The notes: generated by a model from the letters alone, not told the origin. Positions 35,563 through 44,909 are shown, counted from the first letter of the stretch. The stretch is 64,000 nt of DNA from WTJY01 sp045105475 (GCA_045105475.1 JBGCDP010000110.1:10086-74085); one strand, 5' to 3'. Numbers and translations are program-made.

Positions 35563-37557
35563 TTAAATCTGGCTTTTTACACCCTCAGCAACAGCCTGTG
35601 CCGTAATGCCAAACTTCTCATACAGCACTTCAAATGGAGCTGAACCACCAAAGTGATCAAGACCTACATTCACACCATTTAGACCGGTGAACTTTTGCCA
35701 ACCCATCGTGATACCCGCTTCAATTGAAGTTCGGTTGGTGATCGTCGAGGGAATGACGCTCTCTTTATATTCGGTCGATTGCAGATCAAACAGCTCCCAG
35801 CACGGCATGCTGACCACGCGGGCTGAAATCCCTTCAGCCGCGAGCAAGTCGCGTCCTGCTAACGCAATTTCAACCTCTGAGCCAGTTGCTAAGATCAGTG
35901 CAGCATCGTTGTCAGACCCTGCTACCACGTAAGCCCCTTTGGCCGCATTGGCAGCTAAGCCAGACTCGATAACTGGTAATCCTTGGCGTGTGAGCACAAT
36001 CGCAGTTGGACCATCGGTGCGTGCAAGTGCAGTTTTCCACGCTTGAGCCGTTTCGTTGGGATCGGCCGGACGGATCATCCACAGATTCGGAATCGCACGT
36101 AAAGACATGTGGTGCTCAACCGGCTGATGGGTCGGGCCGTCTTCACCCAAGCCAATCGAGTCATGGGTGAGCACATAAATCACACGTTCTTGAATGACGG
36201 CCGAAAGGCGCATCGCCCCCCGCATATAGTCACTGAACACATGGAACGTACCACCGTAGGGGATCACCCCGCCGTGTAGCGCCATGCCGTTCATGATCGC
36301 GGCCATACCATGTTCCCGTACGCCGTAGTAGACATATCGGCCGGTAATGTCCCCATTAGCGACATATCCCGTGTTTTTAATATCGACATCGGTTTTGTTT
36401 GAGCCGGTTAAGTCGGCCGAACCACCCAACATCGCTGGGATGGCTGGGACCAATCCCGCCAAAACTTTTCCGCTGGCAGCGCGTGTTGCCATCTTGTCAT
36501 CAGGTCCGAATACCTTCAAAGCATCTTCCCAATTGTCAGGCAAGTCACCCGCCATTTCGGCCGTAAATGCGGCCGCTTCAGCTGGATGTTCCTCAGCATA
36601 TTCAGCGAACATTGTCGCCCATGCGGACTGTGCTTCTTGGCCGCTGGCGGTCGCATCCATGTACTCACGGACTTCGCCTGGCACCAAGAATTTTTCGTCT
36701 ACCGGCCAGCCCATCCCTTCTTTGGTGAGCTTGATTTCATCTTCACCCAATGGTGAGCCATGACTGCTAGCAGTCCCTTGTTTGTTTGGGCTTCCTTTAC
36801 CGATAATCGTTTTACACGAAATAATCGTTGGCTTGTCAGTCACACCTTTCGCGGCCGAAATCGCCGCATCGACAGCTGACATATCGTGGCCATCTACCCG
36901 ATTGGTATCCCAGCCATACGCTTCAAATCGTTTGAGCACATCTTCGCCAAACGCTAAGTCGGTAGACCCATCGATCTGGATGCCGTTGTCGTCCCACAAG
37001 ACGATCAGTTTGCCCAAACCAAGGTGCCCGGCCAACGCACATGCTTCATGCGAAATCCCTTCTTGCAGGTCGCCGTCACTGCAAATCACATAGGTATGAT
37101 GATCGACAACGTCAAATCCTGGTTTGTTATATTTTCCAGCCAGCCAAGCCTCTGCCAGCGCAAAGCCAACGGAGTTGCTGATTCCAGCGCCGAGGGGACC
37201 GGTGGTTGTTTCAATGCCGTCTGTATGGGTGTTTTCTGGGTGCCCTGGTGTTTTACTCCCCCACTGGCGAAAGTTTTTGATCTCATCAAGCGACAGGCTG
37301 TATCCGGTTAGATGCAATAGGCTATAAAGCAACATTGAACCATGCCCGGCCGATAAGATGAAGCGATCACGATTTGCCCAACTGGTGTCAGTTGGGTTGT
37401 GACGCATGAAGTTTTTGTAGAGCACGATGGCGGCATCAGCCATACCCATCGGCATCCCCGGATGGCCGGAATTAGCGGCCTGAACCGCATCTGCCGCTAA
37501 AAAGCGGATTGTATTTGCGGAAAGTTGGGGGAGATTTGAATTGTTTGTATGAGTCAT
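35563..37557 (-). CDS. tkt: Transketolase
   Basis: 664 residues, normal length. Thiamine-diphosphate enzyme of the pentose phosphate and Calvin routes. GHPGMPMGMADAAIVLY, SAGHGSMLLYSLLHL, the TPP motif GDLQEGISHEACALAG...WDDNGIQIDG, and YGVREHGMAAIMNGMALHGG are all visible. It is complete from TPP to C-terminal domain. An SDR gene lies 52 bp upstream on the same strand. Confidence 0.96.
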   Translation of the reverse strand: MTHTNNSNLPQLSANTIRFLAADAVQAANSGHPGMPMGMADAAIVLYKNFMRHNPTDTSWANRDRFILSAGHGSMLLYSLLHLTGYSLSLDEIKNFRQWGSKTPGHPENTHTDGIETTTGPLGAGISNSVGFALAEAWLAGKYNKPGFDVVDHHTYVICSDGDLQEGISHEACALAGHLGLGKLIVLWDDNGIQIDGSTDLAFGEDVLKRFEAYGWDTNRVDGHDMSAVDAAISAAKGVTDKPTIISCKTIIGKGSPNKQGTASSHGSPLGEDEIKLTKEGMGWPVDEKFLVPGEVREYMDATASGQEAQSAWATMFAEYAEEHPAEAAAFTAEMAGDLPDNWEDALKVFGPDDKMATRAASGKVLAGLVPAIPAMLGGSADLTGSNKTDVDIKNTGYVANGDITGRYVYYGVREHGMAAIMNGMALHGGVIPYGGTFHVFSDYMRGAMRLSAVIQERVIYVLTHDSIGLGEDGPTHQPVEHHMSLRAIPNLWMIRPADPNETAQAWKTALARTDGPTAIVLTRQGLPVIESGLAANAAKGAYVVAGSDNDAALILATGSEVEIALAGRDLLAAEGISARVVSMPCWELFDLQSTEYKESVIPSTITNRTSIEAGITMGWQKFTGLNGVNVGLDHFGGSAPFEVLYEKFGITAQAVAEGVKSQI

Positions 37558-37609
37558 ATTTTTCCAGTTATTAGTGATAAGTTCGGTTTCTTGCCTGACT
37601 GGTCACCGG

Positions 37610-38377
37610 TTACTTTGGAGCGAGTCGAATCGCGCCGTCTAAACGGATCGTTTCGCCGTTAAGCATGTCGTTTTCAACGATGTGTTGTGCCAATTTGGCA
37701 TAATCTTCTGGGGTTCCCAAGCGTTTTGGAAAAGGAACAGCTGAGGCCAATGCGGCCTGAATCTCTTCAGTCATGCCACCGAGCATCGGGGTGCCGAAGA
37801 TTCCAGGAGCGATGGTGTTGCAGCGGATGCCAGAACGAGCAAGCTCACGAGCAATTGGCAATGTCATGCCCACAAGGCCACCTTTCGAAGCGGCGTAAGC
37901 GGCTTGGCCGATTTGGCCGTCATAAGCAGCAACACTGGCAGTAGAGATAATCATCCCGCGTTCGCCACCTTCGTTTGGCTCGTTTTTAGCCATCTCAACG
38001 GCTGCTAAACGCAAGACGTTAAAGCTACCAATCAGGTTGATGTTGATCACACGGCTGAATGATTCGAGTCGATGGGGACCATTCCGGCCGACAACCCGCT
38101 CGCCAATCGCGATACCTGCACAGTTCACAACACCGTGGATTGCACCAAAGCCTTCCATTGCGGAGTCAACGCCTGCTTGAACATTAGCCTCGTTCGTCAC
38201 ATCAGTTTTGTGGAACACAACATTTTCGCCAAGTTCGGCCGCTAATGCATGACCACCATCTTCATTCACATCCATGATCATGATGTTTGCGCCCATTCCA
38301 GCGAATTTGCGCACAACGCCTGAGCCGAGGCCTGAAGCCCCACCGGTGACCAAAAATGTACTGCCTTTGATTTGCAT
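37610..38377 (-). CDS. SDR dehydrogenase, 3-hydroxyacyl-CoA dehydrogenase type 2-like (HSD10 group)
   Basis: 255 residues. TFLVTGGASGLGSGVVRKFA is the NAD loop, VNCAGIA the NNAG equivalent, ISTASVAAYDGQIGQAAYAASKGG holds Ser and the Y-x3-K, and APGIFGTPMLGGM follows. The RHS group (HSD17B10-like) oxidises 3-hydroxyacyl-CoA or hydroxysteroids with NAD. The ATG has aggag upstream. It is divergent from the regulator gene at 38669 across about 290 bp. Confidence 0.9.
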   Translation of the reverse strand: MQIKGSTFLVTGGASGLGSGVVRKFAGMGANIMIMDVNEDGGHALAAELGENVVFHKTDVTNEANVQAGVDSAMEGFGAIHGVVNCAGIAIGERVVGRNGPHRLESFSRVININLIGSFNVLRLAAVEMAKNEPNEGGERGMIISTASVAAYDGQIGQAAYAASKGGLVGMTLPIARELARSGIRCNTIAPGIFGTPMLGGMTEEIQAALASAVPFPKRLGTPEDYAKLAQHIVENDMLNGETIRLDGAIRLAPK

Positions 38378-38618
38378 GTTTTTCTCCTGAATCGCTTACA
38401 GATAGACACAAAGATAGTGACGGCCCTTGCCCCTCACTACTTACTATTTTGCAAACGCTTGTATTTTAATGGGATAAGATCGGGTTTATTACGGCTGAAT
38501 TATAGCTTTTGCACTGTTCATGTGCATTTGATTGGGCAAATGTGCAACGTGCTTTGTGAAACCGATGCTAGTTTTGTTTTCTATCGGCCTGTTTTTTGCC
38601 TTCAGATGTAAGGATGAA

Positions 38619-38648
38619 TTGAAGTATTCACCTGACATGTGATACATT
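38619..38648 (+). promoter_or_regulatory. Putative promoter of the ArsR-SRPBCC gene
   Basis: TTGAAG (38619-38624) and TACATT (38643-38648) are spaced 18 bp apart. The -10 sits inside the palindrome spacer and the expected start site is about 14 nt before the chosen ATG. Confidence 0.5.
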
Positions 38649-38661
38649 GTCACATGTCAGG
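38631..38661. promoter_or_regulatory. Perfect palindromic operator overlapping promoter
   Basis: CCTGACATGTGA (38631-38642) and TCACATGTCAGG (38650-38661) are exact reverse complements separated by 7 bp. The palindrome spans the predicted -10 box and start site of the ArsR-type gene, as expected for an autorepressor operator. Confidence 0.8.
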
Positions 38662-38668
38662 CGAACAT

Positions 38669-39406
38669 ATGGACACACTCGCAACAGCAACTCCCACTTG
38701 GAAAGTTTTTTCAAATCCGGTCCGCAACAGGATCATAGAGTTACTGAAAACTAAACCTCATACGACGGGTGAACTATGCACCCACTTTGAAATTTCACGA
38801 TTTGCTGTCATGCAGCATTTAAAGGTTCTTGAAAAGTCGAGAATCGTAACGGCCGAAAAACGCGGCCGGTATCGTTGGAATCATCTGGACCAAGTCAGGC
38901 TTGACGAATTAAAAACAAAAATATCTTTAAATCCCTCGCAAAAGCCCCTCCTCGGCACACTTCAAAAAACACGTAGCCATCGACCTGAAATTGAATTTCA
39001 ATGTGACTATGCCGCACCATTAGATCGGGTATTTCATGCACTGACATGTTCAATCGATCAATGGTGGACAGAAACCCCAGCGACATCTTATCCAATCGTC
39101 AAGCTTGAGCCACGTATCGGCGGTCGTTTTTACAACTGCTTTGATGCGGCCGACAATGGTATTTTGTATGCGATTGTCGACCAGTTTAAAGACAACGAAC
39201 TGTTAGGAATGACGGGGAATATGGGAAGTGATTTTACGATCAGCATTATTCGTTTCCGCTTAGTACCACTCGAATCAAACGGCACTCGTTTAACCCTACT
39301 GCACCGATTTATCGGGGAGCCAGACGAGACGACCTACGAGGCGTTTCAACAAAGCTGGCAGCAGCTTTTAGCGATACGGCTTAAGTTTTTAATCGAAAAA
39401 AACTAA
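38669..39406 (+). CDS. ArsR-type winged-helix regulator fused to SRPBCC (AHSA1-like) domain
   Basis: About 245 residues from the ATG at 38669. Upstream GTG and ATG codons at 38639 and 38654 lie inside the operator palindrome and are less likely. The N-terminal helix-turn-helix is WKVFSNPVRNRIIELL, TTGELCTHFEISRFAVMQHL, then a KRGRYRW wing. The C-terminal half is an AHSA1/SRPBCC ligand-binding fold (CDYAAPLDRVFHAL, QWWTETPA, GGRFYN, LTLLHRFIG). A small hydrophobic ligand probably relieves repression. Its own operator suggests autoregulation, and the divergent SDR gene could be a second target. Confidence 0.88.
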   Translation: MDTLATATPTWKVFSNPVRNRIIELLKTKPHTTGELCTHFEISRFAVMQHLKVLEKSRIVTAEKRGRYRWNHLDQVRLDELKTKISLNPSQKPLLGTLQKTRSHRPEIEFQCDYAAPLDRVFHALTCSIDQWWTETPATSYPIVKLEPRIGGRFYNCFDAADNGILYAIVDQFKDNELLGMTGNMGSDFTISIIRFRLVPLESNGTRLTLLHRFIGEPDETTYEAFQQSWQQLLAIRLKFLIEKN

Positions 39407-39503
39407 CTTTTTAAAAATTTCATCCATAGCCTACAAACTAATGACCACTTAGACGGCCGTCTATCTTTATTGTTGCGGCCCTGCTAATGGCAACCGGAGA
39501 TTT

Positions 39504-40655
39504 ATGATCAACCCAACGATCCAAAAAGAAACACAATCAGACTTTGCAGCTCTACTCGAACAATATACCCGAGTGGTTCCTAAGCTTGGCGACATCTATG
39601 AAGGCATCATTTTACGCATTGAAGGTGATGCGATTTTTGTCGACATTGGCGCCAAAAGCGATGCGATCATCGATTCACGTGAACTTGAATTGATGGATGA
39701 TGCAACGGCCGACAAGTTGAGTCGTGGTGATAAACTGCCGATTATGATTGAGAATCTTGGACCAAAGGGTAGCTTAATTCAGGGGTCGCTTGAGAAAGGT
39801 TTAGCTTCGCAAGACTGGAAAGAAGCGTTATCACTTTATGCAAATGATGAAGCGATCGATGTGCGAGTCGTGCAGTACAACAAAGGTGGTGTGTTAGCCC
39901 GTTTCCGCCGTATCACAGGGTTCATACCAAATTCACATTTGTCAGCAAAATTTAGTGGCGGAAACCTACAAGCGATTAAAGCGAAAATGATCGATGAATT
40001 GATCACGGTTAAATTCTTGGAAATTGATCAGGCCCAGGATCGGCTGATGTTATCTTCTAAAAAAGCGGAGCACGAAGAGCAAAAAGAGCTGCTGGCCAAA
40101 TTAGTTGAAGGGCAAGTTGTGACTGGAACCGTGGTCAATACGAAACCATATGGCGTCTTTGTTGACATCGGAAATGGCTTGGTTGGCTTGGTACATATCT
40201 CAAAACTGTCGCACAACAAAATCAGCCGGCCGGAAGATGCAGTTGCATTGGGTCAAACTATTAGTGTCAAAATTGATAATATCGACATTGAGAAAAACCA
40301 GATCGGCTTAGACCATAAAGTGACATTGCCGCATCCACTCGAAAAATTAGCGAAAGAGTTTGATCCGCTTGCTCCCATAGCGGGCAAAGTAACTCATGTA
40401 GCTGACTATGGGGCGTTCATTGAAATAACTGATGGCTGTATAGGCTTATTGCATGTGTCACAGATGCCAAGCTGGATGGCCGATGATCATAAAGAATCGT
40501 TGCAAATAGGAGAAGAACTGTTGGTCACGATTCAATCAGTTGATGCGGAAAATAACCGTGTTAGCCTGACTCATCGGAATGTCAGTGATTCAGCCATCGT
40601 TAACTGGATGAGAAGAGACGTTAACGATGATGAAGCTGAAGCAAGTCTAGACTAG
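39504..40655 (+). CDS. rpsA: S1-domain protein, ribosomal protein S1-like
   Basis: 383 residues with four S1 RNA-binding domains at about 20-90, 108-178, 200-268 and 288-358. Characteristic strands are GDIYEGIILRIEGDAIFVDI, TGTVVNTKPYGVFVDIGNG and GKVTHVADYGAFIEITDGCI. Domains 3 and 4 are closest to consensus. Four domains match the S1 of many non-proteobacterial phyla. ccggaga precedes the ATG. It may recruit mRNAs to the 30S subunit, which matters if many messages here are leaderless. An acidic tail ends the protein. Confidence 0.88.
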   Translation: MINPTIQKETQSDFAALLEQYTRVVPKLGDIYEGIILRIEGDAIFVDIGAKSDAIIDSRELELMDDATADKLSRGDKLPIMIENLGPKGSLIQGSLEKGLASQDWKEALSLYANDEAIDVRVVQYNKGGVLARFRRITGFIPNSHLSAKFSGGNLQAIKAKMIDELITVKFLEIDQAQDRLMLSSKKAEHEEQKELLAKLVEGQVVTGTVVNTKPYGVFVDIGNGLVGLVHISKLSHNKISRPEDAVALGQTISVKIDNIDIEKNQIGLDHKVTLPHPLEKLAKEFDPLAPIAGKVTHVADYGAFIEITDGCIGLLHVSQMPSWMADDHKESLQIGEELLVTIQSVDAENNRVSLTHRNVSDSAIVNWMRRDVNDDEAEASLD

Positions 40656-40970
40656 AAGCTGAAGAAAAACACAACAGGGGGAGCCTGTTATGCTTACTAC
40701 CTCGCGCTATTTATTACGTGGCAATTAAATAAAATTTAAATGATTCACTTATGGAGCATATCTATATGCTTTTGACCAAAAGGTTATCTTTTTTCGTCAA
40801 ATCTGAGCATTTCCCTAGCGTTTGCTAAACGGACGGCTATCGTGTGGAAAATAAACTCAACAGACCAGATGAAGATAGTACTATGAACTGGGATGCTGTT
40901 TAAATCATTTCTCTCGATTAAAATCGTATCATCCTGTTTATCTTTAGGCGTTAAGCATTTAGGAGTTTTA
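40656..40970. other. 315-bp intergenic stretch
   Basis: Contains a small hairpin AACAGG/CCTGTT (40673-40689) 18 bp after the S1-gene stop, without a T-run. It also carries the upstream region of the lipoprotein gene, including its aggag ribosome-binding site at 40961-40965. No gene or clear promoter was seen. Confidence 0.5.
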
Positions 40971-42218
40971 GTGAATCTCAAAAACTGCACTTTGTTTTTA
41001 TTGCTGATTTTCTTGTCAGCATGTAGTAATAATCAAACAGAACCAACTCGACCTGCAGAACAAGTTGTACAAACTTTACAGCCTGATTCGATTGTCGCTG
41101 GAGCAGAGCCCTTAAAAGATGAGCCGACACTTACTCCGATCCCTAGCCCAACTGCAACCTTACCCCAACCGATAACGGTTGTCCCGGCCGAAAATGAAAC
41201 AGAAGCAACGATTGAGCCCCAAGCCACGGCCAAAGAAGAGGTAGTTGAAGAGGCAACACCGGCTGAGCCAACACTGGAAATAGAGGCGGAACCAGAAGCT
41301 GTCGAAGTTGAAAACCTGCCTTTGGTGGTTTTAGCCCCTCGGCCGAATGACCCTATTCAAACAGGGACAGTATTTCAGCTTGCTGGGCAGGTAACCCCCG
41401 GCGATACGGTACAAGTCGCTTTGCGATCTGGTATAAGTGAACTGGCAATAGGAACCTTTATCGCTAATGCTGAAGGGACTTGGGGTGGTGATCTCGACAT
41501 TCCATATTCAGTTGAAGGTGCTGCAATTTTGAGTGTGACTCATGCAAATGAAGAGCGGCTTATTGATGTCGTTTTAGGGCGTGATCGTGAAAATGAAGCC
41601 GAGATTCCAGGTGCTGTGATTGATATCGATCTTCCGGCCGCTGATGAAGCTGTCGTTTCGGGATATATGATGTTTTTGGCCGGCAGCATTCTAAATCCGA
41701 TTGATGACACCATGACAATAGGCTTGCTGATGGACAACTGCACCAATTTCGTCTCCCGTCAATCGATATCGATTACAACATTTGAGGGATCTTGGAGCAC
41801 ATGGAATGCGCAAATCATTTTGCCTCGTGGATTGCAGGGTGAGGGTTGCATTGTTGCCTATACGGGTGAATATGGAGCTGGTGACTGGCGCGAAAAAAGA
41901 ATTCCCGTAACCGTTGTTTCGGAAAACGACAGTCGGGCCAGCCGAGTGAAAATCATCGATTCTTTTGCTGGAGTTTTAGCGCAGGGGGACTCGATTTATG
42001 TGTCGGGGATTGCAACCGCGACGGATACGGTTGAATTTCGCCTATTGCGAGATGGACGGGAAGAAATCGTGATGGTCGCTGTTCCAGTTGGAGATTTTGG
42101 TTTTTGGGGAATCGACTTTTCGATCCCAGTTGAAAATGCGGTCGGTCAAATGACATTAGAAGTGTCGGTCCCTGGTGCTGAAGATCGGTCAGACTCGTTT
42201 GAGTTTGAGGTGCGCTAA
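40971..42218 (+). CDS. Lipoprotein with Pro/Glu/Thr-rich linker and Ig-like domains
   Basis: 415 residues from a GTG at 40971 with aggag five bases upstream; an in-frame ATG at 40893 would bury the signal peptide. The signal peptide is NLKNCTLFLLLIFLSAC with lipobox L15-S-A-C18. Residues about 22-105 are a disordered P/E/T/A linker of the type that lifts surface domains. Then come three repeats of a beta-sandwich pattern (FQLAGQVTPGDTVQVAL; VSGYMMFLAGSILNP; DSIYVSGIATATDTVEF), resembling Gmad2-like bacterial Ig domains. It is probably anchored outside the cytoplasmic membrane. Ligand unknown. Confidence 0.85.
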   Translation: MNLKNCTLFLLLIFLSACSNNQTEPTRPAEQVVQTLQPDSIVAGAEPLKDEPTLTPIPSPTATLPQPITVVPAENETEATIEPQATAKEEVVEEATPAEPTLEIEAEPEAVEVENLPLVVLAPRPNDPIQTGTVFQLAGQVTPGDTVQVALRSGISELAIGTFIANAEGTWGGDLDIPYSVEGAAILSVTHANEERLIDVVLGRDRENEAEIPGAVIDIDLPAADEAVVSGYMMFLAGSILNPIDDTMTIGLLMDNCTNFVSRQSISITTFEGSWSTWNAQIILPRGLQGEGCIVAYTGEYGAGDWREKRIPVTVVSENDSRASRVKIIDSFAGVLAQGDSIYVSGIATATDTVEFRLLRDGREEIVMVAVPVGDFGFWGIDFSIPVENAVGQMTLEVSVPGAEDRSDSFEFEVR

Positions 42219-42280
42219 TTAATATAGGTTGCCACCGTGCGCCTAGCTACTGGCAAGCACAAGACCTGATCCTACATAAA

Positions 42281-42308
42281 ATGTTTTCTGGGTAAAACGT
42301 CTTTTTTT
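42281..42308 (+). terminator. Intrinsic terminator after the lipoprotein gene
   Basis: ATGTTTT (42281-42287) pairs with AAAACGT (42294-42300, one G-U pair) and is followed by c and seven T. The short, AT-rich stem makes it weak. Confidence 0.55.
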
Positions 42309-42320
42309 AGAGCCTAACAA

Positions 42321-42998
42321 TTATTGATTACTAGGGATTGGCCCGGCCGTGTAGCGGGTCTTCCCTGCTTTCGTAATCACCGTCACGCCACCACTACCGA
42401 TTACTTCTAACTTGTCTCCATCTCTGTAAAGAGCCGTCATCCCATCGATGCCATAGGTCACAATGTCGGTGCCAGAAATCAAACGGCTGGCGCGTGACAC
42501 AAAGCCAGGGTACTCGTCAAAGTGGGGCAAAATGACAGAGTTTGGAAGCAAACCGAATCCGCCCGACTGTTTAAGCCGCCCTGCGATTTGAGAGCCTTGG
42601 ATCATGGCACCTGCACTACATCCAGCCAGCAATCCACCGTTTTGGAGCACCGTTTCTACCGCCTGCCAAGCCAAACTGCCGTTAAGCGTATCGAACAGAT
42701 AACTAGGCTTGCCGCCTGAAAAATAGACGAAGTTTGCCTCTGCTATTTGCTCTGCAAGGTTTGGATCATCGGCCGTGGTGCGATCAATCACCTCGACCGC
42801 TTTGGCTTCAACACCTAATTTCGTGAAATGGTTGACGCCCATTTCGCTCCAATAGCGAATGCGAGAGGGGCCTTCGGTGCCAGCTCCGGCCGGAATACAA
42901 ACGACCTTGGCCGGTTTTCCCAATTTGTCGATTAGGGCTAAATCGACCGGTTCCATTCTTGGCAGGTATTCACCTGCACCAACAAGTGCATGTTTCAT
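42321..42998 (-). CDS. Peptidase S51 / cyanophycinase-like protein
   Basis: 225 residues. Class I glutamine-amidotransferase-like fold in which serine replaces cysteine: LLAGCSAGAMIQG carries the nucleophile (Ser128), YFSGGKPSYLFDTL (92-105) precedes it, and a histidine follows in VILPHFDEYPG. Relatives hydrolyse Asp-X dipeptides or cyanophycin. The GNAT gene lies 4 bp upstream, so the pair is probably one transcript. Confidence 0.88.
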   Translation of the reverse strand: MKHALVGAGEYLPRMEPVDLALIDKLGKPAKVVCIPAGAGTEGPSRIRYWSEMGVNHFTKLGVEAKAVEVIDRTTADDPNLAEQIAEANFVYFSGGKPSYLFDTLNGSLAWQAVETVLQNGGLLAGCSAGAMIQGSQIAGRLKQSGGFGLLPNSVILPHFDEYPGFVSRASRLISGTDIVTYGIDGMTALYRDGDKLEVIGSGGVTVITKAGKTRYTAGPIPSNQ

Positions 42999-43002
42999 AA
43001 GT

Positions 43003-43866
43003 TTAGCGGTTGTTATCGCCTTTAAAAAGGCGTCGTGTGGCGTGAATAAAATTTCTTAAATAGACTAAGAATCGTGAGTTGGTAAAGATGAGCATGTCAT
43101 ACTCACCTTGGGCCGTGTAGCCTAACTTTTCTGCCAAACTGGCCGATATCGGGGTAGCCGCATCCCAACCTGGTACAAGTCCTTTCTCAAGGCTGTGGAG
43201 CATCACACTGGCCGCAATGGCTGTCGCTAGCCCATTTCCCTGATAGCTACTTTTCGTATCGATTTGGATCTCGATACCCGCTTCACAAATCGCAAAGCTG
43301 GAGCCGACACAGGCGATATTGGCGCTTTCGGTTTCCCCTTCCAGCACACAATAGCCAAATCCTTTTTCAATAAATTCTTCAGGGCTTTTAAATGTGACCC
43401 CGTGCACGGCCGCAAATTTGTTTTTACGCTCGCTTAGCTGTTTAACGATGTTGACATTAAGGGGCACGATGCGAAAACGATTGGAGACGTTCGCTTTAAG
43501 TTGCTTTAGGTGTTCAACATCTAAGTTCTCGGCCGAAAATGCCCACCGTTGGCGGGGGATTATTTTCCCCGGATGCAGTTGGTTAAAGAGCGCAACAAAG
43601 TCGGGAGAACTGTAGAAGACTTGGGTAATTTGAGAAAGACCTTGAATGTAAGTACTAGCAAGAGCATGGCTGGCATCGCCGCCTAAAATACAAACTTGGA
43701 TTTTTGGGAGTTCCAGCACGGCAAAGGTTGGCTGGTCGGCCGAATCTGCCAACGCGCGGCCGGTGTGCCCTTCCAAGATAGAGTCGGCCGTGAATCCGGC
43801 AAAATGCCCTTCAAATAGGCTGGCTAATTTATGTCTGTCTTCAACTCTTATTTCGATTAATGCCAT
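43003..43866 (-). CDS. GNAT-family acetyltransferase (GNAT_acetyltran type)
   Basis: 287 residues from the ATG at 43866, preferred over the TTG just before it. The C-terminal catalytic region has ANIACVGSSFAICEAGIEIQ and the acetyl-CoA loop SYQGNGLATAIAA (Q-x-x-G-x-A), then LGYTAQGEYD. The 120-residue N-terminal half is typical of this two-lobed family. Substrate unknown. It sits 4 bp before the S51 gene, which suggests a peptide- or amino-acid-modifying pair. Confidence 0.87.
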   Translation of the reverse strand: MALIEIRVEDRHKLASLFEGHFAGFTADSILEGHTGRALADSADQPTFAVLELPKIQVCILGGDASHALASTYIQGLSQITQVFYSSPDFVALFNQLHPGKIIPRQRWAFSAENLDVEHLKQLKANVSNRFRIVPLNVNIVKQLSERKNKFAAVHGVTFKSPEEFIEKGFGYCVLEGETESANIACVGSSFAICEAGIEIQIDTKSSYQGNGLATAIAASVMLHSLEKGLVPGWDAATPISASLAEKLGYTAQGEYDMLIFTNSRFLVYLRNFIHATRRLFKGDNNR

Positions 43867-43893
43867 CAAAGCGGTTTGTGTATTGAGAAAATG

Positions 43894-44502
43894 CTAACGC
43901 ATGAACGATGACGATTGTAGAAAACGTATCCCGGCCAAAACCTGATCAATTTTGTCTTGAGCCAAGGTGCCGATTTTGTCACCTAGCTGAATTTTAGCAA
44001 CTGATGATATTTTCGAAACTTCTATAACGCTTTGTTTGGGAAGATTCGCCTCGCCTGAATCCAACAGAACGTTTCCTGGCAAGCCCGCTTTCTTGAGATT
44101 GGTGGTTAAGGCACACACAACAACGGTGTGAATCCGGCTCTGGTTGAATAGATTTTCTTGTATGACCACATAAGGATGGGGATACTGCCCCAGTTCAGAC
44201 CCCTCTGAGTTTTCAGCTTCAACCCAAAAGATATCACCCTGATAGATTTCTTTGTTTGGGTGTTGAGCCACGTATAGAGAATCTTGATTCTCAGCTTCAG
44301 CCATCTGCTTAATCTTGAGTGCTTTTTCAAAATGGTCGAGTTTGTGCGTCTTGATCCACCAGGTTGCGGCCTCCATTAAGAGGTCCGGGGCATCATTCTT
44401 GTTGGCGAAAAATGCGTAAAACGATAGCCCAACGTTGTCCCCTTTGCTGGCGATTTTTTTGTCGCAAACTTCAATGATTTTCTGTCTTAGAGACTCTCTC
44501 AT
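43894..44502 (-). CDS. PemK/MazF-type protein with 85-residue N-terminal extension
   Basis: 202 residues. Residues about 85-200 are a PemK/MazF beta-barrel: IYQGDIFWVEA, YPHPYVVIQ, HTVVVCALTTN, PGNVLL, LPKQSVIEVSKISSV. Stand-alone MazF toxins are about 110 residues. Here a helical extension (1-84; MRESLRQKIIEVCDKKI and ATWWIKTHKLDHFEKAL) precedes the barrel. There is no separate antitoxin gene next to it; upstream, overlapping by ATGA, is a GFA enzyme. The extension could be a fused regulator, or the protein may have left toxin duty. The gene lacks CGGCCG sites. Confidence 0.82.
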   Translation of the reverse strand: MRESLRQKIIEVCDKKIASKGDNVGLSFYAFFANKNDAPDLLMEAATWWIKTHKLDHFEKALKIKQMAEAENQDSLYVAQHPNKEIYQGDIFWVEAENSEGSELGQYPHPYVVIQENLFNQSRIHTVVVCALTTNLKKAGLPGNVLLDSGEANLPKQSVIEVSKISSVAKIQLGDKIGTLAQDKIDQVLAGIRFLQSSSFMR

Positions 44503-44909
44503 GTTTTGAATTCTTCGCTAAATTGAGTCGGACCTGAAATTTCGATATGTGGTAGTTTGCTTTTGACCCACACATGGGCAGCTGCGTTAAACTCAAAAGG
44601 GGGCTCGATCTGCTGTGCAAAAACACCTACTAGCATGGGGAAACCGTCTGATTTGTCGAACATAACGGTGCCACAGTCTGGGCACGCTTCACGTTGAGTG
44701 TTATTGCCCGAGTTGGCGACAAATTGATGGGGGGCTACCTTACCCGAAATATCGGCCACTTTTGTTCTAAAAAAGGCGATATTTGAATAGTCATTACCAG
44801 TAGCGCTGCGGCAGTCTGCACAGTGGCAGGTCATCTGAATAATCGGTGGCTCGGCCGATTGGAAAGTCACTTTTCCACAACTGCAGCTTGCTTGAATTTG
44901 ATGGGTCAA
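44499..44909 (-). CDS. GFA-family (CENP-V/GFA domain) zinc protein
   Basis: 136 residues. Zinc ligands: C9 and C11 (SCSCGKV), C28, C30 and C33 (CHCADC), C76 and C79 (CPDCG), the complete GFA set. The family binds glutathione S-hydroxymethyl adducts or similar thiols, but most members are uncharacterised. The start is a TTG with taggag eight bases upstream; no ATG is available near it. Confidence 0.88.
   Translation of the reverse strand: MTHQIQASCSCGKVTFQSAEPPIIQMTCHCADCRSATGNDYSNIAFFRTKVADISGKVAPHQFVANSGNNTQREACPDCGTVMFDKSDGFPMLVGVFAQQIEPPFEFNAAAHVWVKSKLPHIEISGPTQFSEEFKT

Noticed and set aside
36347..36763. 138-codon plus-strand frame
   Set aside because: Antisense to tkt, Ser/Ala/Pro-rich shadow composition.
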